From Sulfurimonas sp. (GTDB lineage Bacteria; Campylobacterota; Campylobacteria; Campylobacterales; Sulfurimonadaceae): DNA of 9,562 nucleotides. How positions within the stretch are numbered: the stretch's first letter is position 1; each line of letters begins with the position of its first letter. Shown here piece after piece: positions 6,501 through 9,562 of this stretch. The notes beneath the pieces were generated by a model that searched no databases, had not been told where the DNA came from, and saw only the letters and a program-made list of their open reading frames with translations. A program made the position numbers and the translations under genes. The stretch is taken from contig JAFLJV010000170.1 of the NCBI GenBank assembly GCA_022712845.1, forward strand, positions 1 through 9,562, in the 5' to 3' direction.

Positions 6501-7424
6501 TTATATATCCATCTCAAAAATTCTCATTTTAGCACTTCTACTTCTAGGATTTTGCTTAAGCTCATCATCTTTCGCCATTATAGGCTTTTTTGTTAAGACT
6601 TTTCCTAATGAATAATCTTTTGTACATGCACACCTCATAGCCTCACTTGGACATATACAGTTTTGCTTCCACTCATTAAATGTTTGTTTTACTATTCTAT
6701 CTTCTAAAGAGTGAAAAGAGATTATTGCTATCTTAGCATTTGGAAACCTAGCTTCTTTTATATTACTAAGAAGTGATTTAAGTTCGCCTAATTCATCATT
6801 AACTTCTATACGAATAGCTTGCATAAGAAGTGTTGCAGGATGAATCTTTTTCCCATGTGGAAGTAAATGTTTAATAGCCTCACTTAACTCTTTTGTAGAA
6901 CTAAATGGACGATTATTTACAATAAAAGATGCGATTTTTTTATAATTTCTAAGTTCACCATACTCAAAAAGTATTTTTTCTAACTCTTTTGTTGAGTATC
7001 CATTTACAACTTCTTTAGCACTCAGTGGAGCATCTTTATTCATTCTCATATCAAGGTTATCACTCTCATATGAGAATCCTCTATCCTTTTGGTCAAGTTG
7101 AAGTGATGATACACCTATATCTGCTAAAACACCCTTTATCTCACTTATATCATTCTCACTTATAATATCTTTTATGACAGATGAAAAGCGACCTTTTTTT
7201 ATACTAACTCTATCACCATATTTTTCTAATCTAGTAGTTGAGAAATCAATAGCTGTTTGATCTTGATCTATTGCAATTAATTTTATATTTGGATTTGCCT
7301 CAAGTATCATAGATGAGTGTCCACCATATCCTAATGTACAATCTATAATTATTCCATTTTCAACATCATTAAAGAGATCTAAAACCTCTCTGTATAGTAC
7401 TGGAATGTGTGGAATATTTTGCAT
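6501..7424 (-). CDS. rsmH: 16S rRNA (cytosine-1402-N4) methyltransferase RsmH
   Basis: RsmH (MraW) uses S-adenosylmethionine to methylate N4 of C1402 in the ribosomal P site of 16S rRNA. The 307-residue length is normal. Hallmarks are all present: H-I-P-V-L near the N-terminus (6-10), the SAM-binding D-C-T-L-G-Y-G-G-H-S (28-37), D53-Q-D-Q, A-D-I-G-V-S-S-L-Q-L (101-110), D-R-G-F-S-Y (114-119), L-D-M-R-M-N (124-129), the paired cysteines C-I-C and C-A-C (256-267), S-F-H-S-L-E-D-R-I-V (236-245) and the N-P-R-S-R-S-A-K-M-R C-terminal block (292-301). It is the first gene of a - strand operon with the ftsL-like and RND genes. A TTAGG lies nine bases before the ATG. A TATAAT box at 7451-7456 and an inverted repeat precede it. 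Confidence 0.97.
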   Translation of the reverse strand: MQNIPHIPVLYREVLDLFNDVENGIIIDCTLGYGGHSSMILEANPNIKLIAIDQDQTAIDFSTTRLEKYGDRVSIKKGRFSSVIKDIISENDISEIKGVLADIGVSSLQLDQKDRGFSYESDNLDMRMNKDAPLSAKEVVNGYSTKELEKILFEYGELRNYKKIASFIVNNRPFSSTKELSEAIKHLLPHGKKIHPATLLMQAIRIEVNDELGELKSLLSNIKEARFPNAKIAIISFHSLEDRIVKQTFNEWKQNCICPSEAMRCACTKDYSLGKVLTKKPIMAKDDELKQNPRSRSAKMRIFEMDI

Positions 7425-7432
7425 ATATAACC

Positions 7433-7454
7433 TAATAATATTTTTATATTATTA
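7433..7454. repeat. Perfect inverted repeat in the rsmH leader
   Basis: The 9-base arms TAATAATAT and ATATTATTA flank a four-base T loop. On the - strand the repeat overlaps the end of the -10 box and stops just before the TTAGG ribosome site of rsmH. As RNA it would be a weak all-AU hairpin; as DNA it could be a protein site. Function is unproven, and such palindromes arise by chance in AT-rich DNA. Confidence 0.3.
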
Positions 7455-7456
7455 TA
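7451..7456 (-). promoter_or_regulatory. Candidate -10 box for the rsmH operon
   Basis: Read on the - strand this is TATAAT preceded directly by ATG, about 27 bases before the rsmH start codon. No -35 is visible at normal spacing. It is the best match in the 90-base divergent region. Confidence 0.4.
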
Positions 7457-7489
7457 CATAAATTTTGTAAAGTTTAATTTTTATTACTG

Positions 7490-7498
7490 TACTATAAG
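7490..7498 (+). promoter_or_regulatory. Weak candidate -10 region for the response-regulator gene
   Basis: TACTATAAG contains two overlapping imperfect -10 matches (TACTAT and TATAAG) about 20 bases before the start codon. TTGTAA at 7465-7470 could be a poor -35 with a 19-base spacer to TACTAT. It is proposed mainly because the gene is divergent from rsmH and needs a start in this gap. Confidence 0.25.
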
Positions 7499-7514
7499 GG
7501 AAAAAAGAGAGTTT

Positions 7515-8558
7515 ATGGAAGCAATAATTGACCAATACTTTATAGAATCAATAGTAGGAATCATTTTAATTATCTTTTTATCTTTTTACTTTTTATTTAA
7601 AAAGCCAAAAAAAGAAGAAATAATAACTTCAGAAGAAAAAAAGACTCAACCTATAAGCAAGCAAATTCAAGAGCCATTAGAACCTAAAGTCAAAGAAAAA
7701 AAAGAAGTAGTAGCGATTCAAGAAGAACCTGTCTTACAAACTCATAGAGTAAAAAGAGAAATCATTCCACATGAAAAGATTCAAAAAGATGATTTTGCAA
7801 TATTTAAAAATATAAAAATTTTAATTGCTGAAGATAACTTAATAAATCAAAAAGTTATAACAAGTCTTCTAGCAGGTTCTCATATACATATAACTATTGC
7901 AAATGATGGTCAAGAATGTTTAAATATTTTAAAAGAAGATAGTGATTTTTCTATGATTTTTATGGATGCTCACATGCCTATAGTAGATGGGTTTGAAGCT
8001 ACAAGACTTATTAGAAAAAATTCAAACTATGATCATATACCAGTTATTGCTCTTAGTGGTGATACTGCAGCAGATGATATAAAACTTATGATGAATTCAG
8101 GAATGGAAGGTCATCTTGAAAAACCACTAAGAATGGACTCTTTGTTTGATATGCTTTACATTTACACAACTGGTAAAGAATCCAAAAAAGAACCTATCAA
8201 ACAAGAGAACTCAATTGAAGAATTAAATACTGAAAAAGGTTTAAATATATGTGGAGAAGATAAAGAGTTTTACTTAGAGATATTAAATGATTTTATTTCA
8301 AAATATTCTGATTCAGCAAAGATACTTCAAGAAGAATTAAGTCATACTTATGCTGATACTGATACTGCAGATCAATTACTCTTAGATATTTCTGGTGTTG
8401 CTGCAAATATTGGAGCTGATCAACTATATGAGATATCGTTAAAATTAAAAGAAAGTCTTCATCATACAACTGATTTAGAGTATATCAGTAATTTAAAAGA
8501 TTATAAAAGATCTTTAATTAGTGTTTGTGAGTCTATTAAGAAGTATAAAACTTCTTAA
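7515..8558 (+). CDS. Membrane-anchored receiver protein with a histidine-less HPt-like domain
   Basis: The 347-residue protein has one N-terminal membrane helix (about 9-28), a Lys/Glu-rich linker (29-97), a receiver domain (about 100-218), and a helical C-terminal domain (about 230-345). The receiver has every key residue: acidic pair E106-D107, phospho-acceptor D151 in F-M-D-A-H-M-P, S181, and K203 in E-K-P-L. The C-terminal domain matches the HPt pattern (G-x-D-K-E-F-Y-L-E-I-L-N-D-F, then G-V-A-A-N-I-G-A), but where HPt domains have His-x-x-Lys-Gly it has L290 and S293 before G294, so phosphotransfer through it is unlikely. There is no DNA-binding or catalytic output domain, so it probably acts through protein contacts at the inner membrane. 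A GAGAG precedes the ATG. The cognate kinase is not in the window. Confidence 0.85.
   Translation: MEAIIDQYFIESIVGIILIIFLSFYFLFKKPKKEEIITSEEKKTQPISKQIQEPLEPKVKEKKEVVAIQEEPVLQTHRVKREIIPHEKIQKDDFAIFKNIKILIAEDNLINQKVITSLLAGSHIHITIANDGQECLNILKEDSDFSMIFMDAHMPIVDGFEATRLIRKNSNYDHIPVIALSGDTAADDIKLMMNSGMEGHLEKPLRMDSLFDMLYIYTTGKESKKEPIKQENSIEELNTEKGLNICGEDKEFYLEILNDFISKYSDSAKILQEELSHTYADTDTADQLLLDISGVAANIGADQLYEISLKLKESLHHTTDLEYISNLKDYKRSLISVCESIKKYKTS
8536..8558. terminator. Perfect hairpin at the convergent gene ends
   Basis: The arms TTAAGAAGT (8536-8544) and ACTTCTTAA (8550-8558) are perfect inverted copies with a five-base loop, and the right arm contains the response-regulator stop codon. The convergent MIP18 gene ends two bases later. 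The position suits a bidirectional transcript-end structure, but neither side has a T tract, so intrinsic termination is doubtful; it may instead protect the RNA 3' end. Confidence 0.3.
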
Positions 8559-8560
8559 TC

Positions 8561-8863
8561 TCACCCACCACCTAATGCTTTTTTAACATTATCATCTGCC
8601 ATTGTCACATTCCACGCTGGCTCCCATACTAACTCAATCTCAACCTCTTTGATATTAGCCATTTTTTCAACAGCTTCTTTTACCCACTGCTGAATTAATT
8701 GATGCATAGGACATGCTTTTGTTGATAGTGTCATAGTAACATGTGCATTTCCATCTTCATCACATGAAGCATCATATATTAATCCCATTTCAACTAAATT
8801 AAATCCAACTTCAGGATCTATTACAGTTGATATAGCTAAAAATAGTTCTTCTTTTGTATACAT
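8561..8863 (-). CDS. MIP18-family iron-sulfur cluster assembly protein
   Basis: This 100-residue protein is a stand-alone MIP18 (DUF59) domain, the family of SufT, PaaD and eukaryotic CIA2, which help mature iron-sulfur proteins in the cytosol. Diagnostic blocks are D-P-E-V-G-F-N-L-V-E-M-G-L-I-Y (16-30), M-T-L-S-T-K-A-C-P-M (44-53) with the conserved reactive cysteine C51, and the closing L-V-W-E-P-A-W-N-V-T-M (78-88). Length is normal and no membrane or signal segment is present. AAGGA lies eight bases before the ATG. It starts 18 bases after the stop of the membrane protein gene, so the two are probably co-transcribed, though a functional link is not evident. Which apoproteins it serves cannot be said; SufT-like and PaaD-like roles are not separable from sequence alone. 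Confidence 0.92.
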   Translation of the reverse strand: MYTKEELFLAISTVIDPEVGFNLVEMGLIYDASCDEDGNAHVTMTLSTKACPMHQLIQQWVKEAVEKMANIKEVEIELVWEPAWNVTMADDNVKKALGGG

Positions 8864-8881
8864 TATTTTATTCCTTATTTT

Positions 8882-9562
8882 TTATTTTAAAGTTACTTTA
8901 TAATTTATCATATATAAAACATTTCTTAAAAATGCTATCGCACCAACAACTAAGAATGACGCACCAGCTTTAATAAATGTATCATTTTGCAATAAAATAG
9001 CTATAGCAATTATAACAACACCTGCCCCGCAAAAAACAACTTGAGCGTGAGAACTTTTTGCTGGAACCATATCTACAAGCATTGGAACTTTTTGTTTCCC
9101 TACAAGAGGAGAAAATCTTTCAAACCAAACAAGAAATGGAACAATTTTATATACATGTCCAGTTACTGCAAAACCAAAAAATCCAAAAAACATAAGCCAA
9201 CCAGAACTCATTAGTAAAGGTTCAAAACCAGATACTAAATAGATAACACCAAATACTAAAGATACTATCATAGATATATATGCAAAAAATAGTGACATTA
9301 CATAAACATCAATCTCTTTTCTTGCTCTTGTTGTATAGATAGTTTGTACAAGATAAAAATAGATAAATAGTGAGATTGTTGCTAAAGCATAGCCTATATA
9401 CTCTAAAAACATGATATCAACAAATGATGATAATACAACTATAACAACAGCAATACTCATTATAGTCATAGCAATTTCTAATGGTTTTAAAGAGAAGCCA
9501 TGAGATAATCCAAACATAGGAAGTAAAACTACAGATAAACCCATTAAAGTTATAATGATATA
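8882..9562 (-). CDS. Polytopic membrane protein, C-terminal part, possibly heme-copper-oxidase-like
   Basis: The reading frame stays open to the window edge, so this is the C-terminal portion (226 or more residues) of a larger protein. A Met codon at 9544 has no ribosome site and lies in hydrophobic sequence, so it is unlikely to be the true start. About six or seven membrane helices are visible. The most distinctive block, in the partial protein at about 135-160, reads T-G-H-V-Y-K-I-V-P-F-L-V-W-F-E-R, then P-L-V-G-K-Q-K-V-P-M-L. Similar His-containing blocks occur in membrane proteins related to heme-copper oxidase subunit I, and other histidines here (in L-S-H-G-F and S-S-H-A-Q) could be ligands; this is a recollection, not a verified match. 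The MIP18 gene follows by 18 bases. Confidence 0.7.
   Translation of the reverse strand, partial: YIIITLMGLSVVLLPMFGLSHGFSLKPLEIAMTIMSIAVVIVVLSSFVDIMFLEYIGYALATISLFIYFYLVQTIYTTRARKEIDVYVMSLFFAYISMIVSLVFGVIYLVSGFEPLLMSSGWLMFFGFFGFAVTGHVYKIVPFLVWFERFSPLVGKQKVPMLVDMVPAKSSHAQVVFCGAGVVIIAIAILLQNDTFIKAGASFLVVGAIAFLRNVLYMINYKVTLK

Noticed and set aside
1..9562. CRISPR array, insertion sequence or rRNA
   Set aside because: No regularly spaced repeats, transposase motifs, flanking terminal repeats or rRNA-like segments were seen on either strand.

Overview
The window most likely comes from the chromosome of an AT-rich member of the Campylobacterota (epsilonproteobacteria), in the Sulfurimonas/Arcobacter range. 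The grounds are the strong A/T codon bias, promoters with a TATAAT or extended -10 box but no recognisable -35, an LPP20-type small protein, and the gene set around rsmH. The assignment comes from reading the sequence, not from a database match.

Layout. (1) Positions 1-2983 look like an accessory segment. Two small exported two-cysteine proteins of unknown role (108-479 and 728-1084, + strand) face a HipA-type toxin/antitoxin pair (2663-1087, - strand) in the unusual order toxin then antitoxin. Behind the toxin promoter lies about 320 bases with no convincing gene. (2) A tRNA with anticodon CAU (3060-2984, - strand) has its 3' end facing that segment, which is the usual geometry of an island inserted at a tRNA gene. 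(3) Positions 7424-3096 (- strand) form a tight operon: rsmH (16S rRNA methyltransferase), a one-helix coiled-coil protein in the ftsL position, and a large RND-family efflux permease with no adaptor or outer-membrane partner nearby. (4) Divergent from rsmH, 7515-8558 (+) encodes a membrane-anchored response-regulator receiver fused to an HPt-like domain that lacks the phospho-accepting histidine. (5) On the - strand at the right edge are a MIP18-family iron-sulfur assembly protein (8863-8561) and, just upstream of it, the C-terminal part of a polytopic membrane protein that runs off the window.

Function. The right two thirds is housekeeping: ribosome modification, probable division, export, signalling and Fe-S maturation. 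The left third is accessory. The toxin operon carries its own candidate autoregulatory site: a perfect extended -10 box enclosed by one inverted repeat and followed by a second. The points most worth a second look are the histidine-less HPt protein, the orphan RND permease with an altered proton-relay pair inside an rsmH/ftsL operon, the reversed hipA-hipB order with its operator layout, and the two paired small secreted proteins. I saw no CRISPR array, insertion sequence, rRNA or complete integrase.
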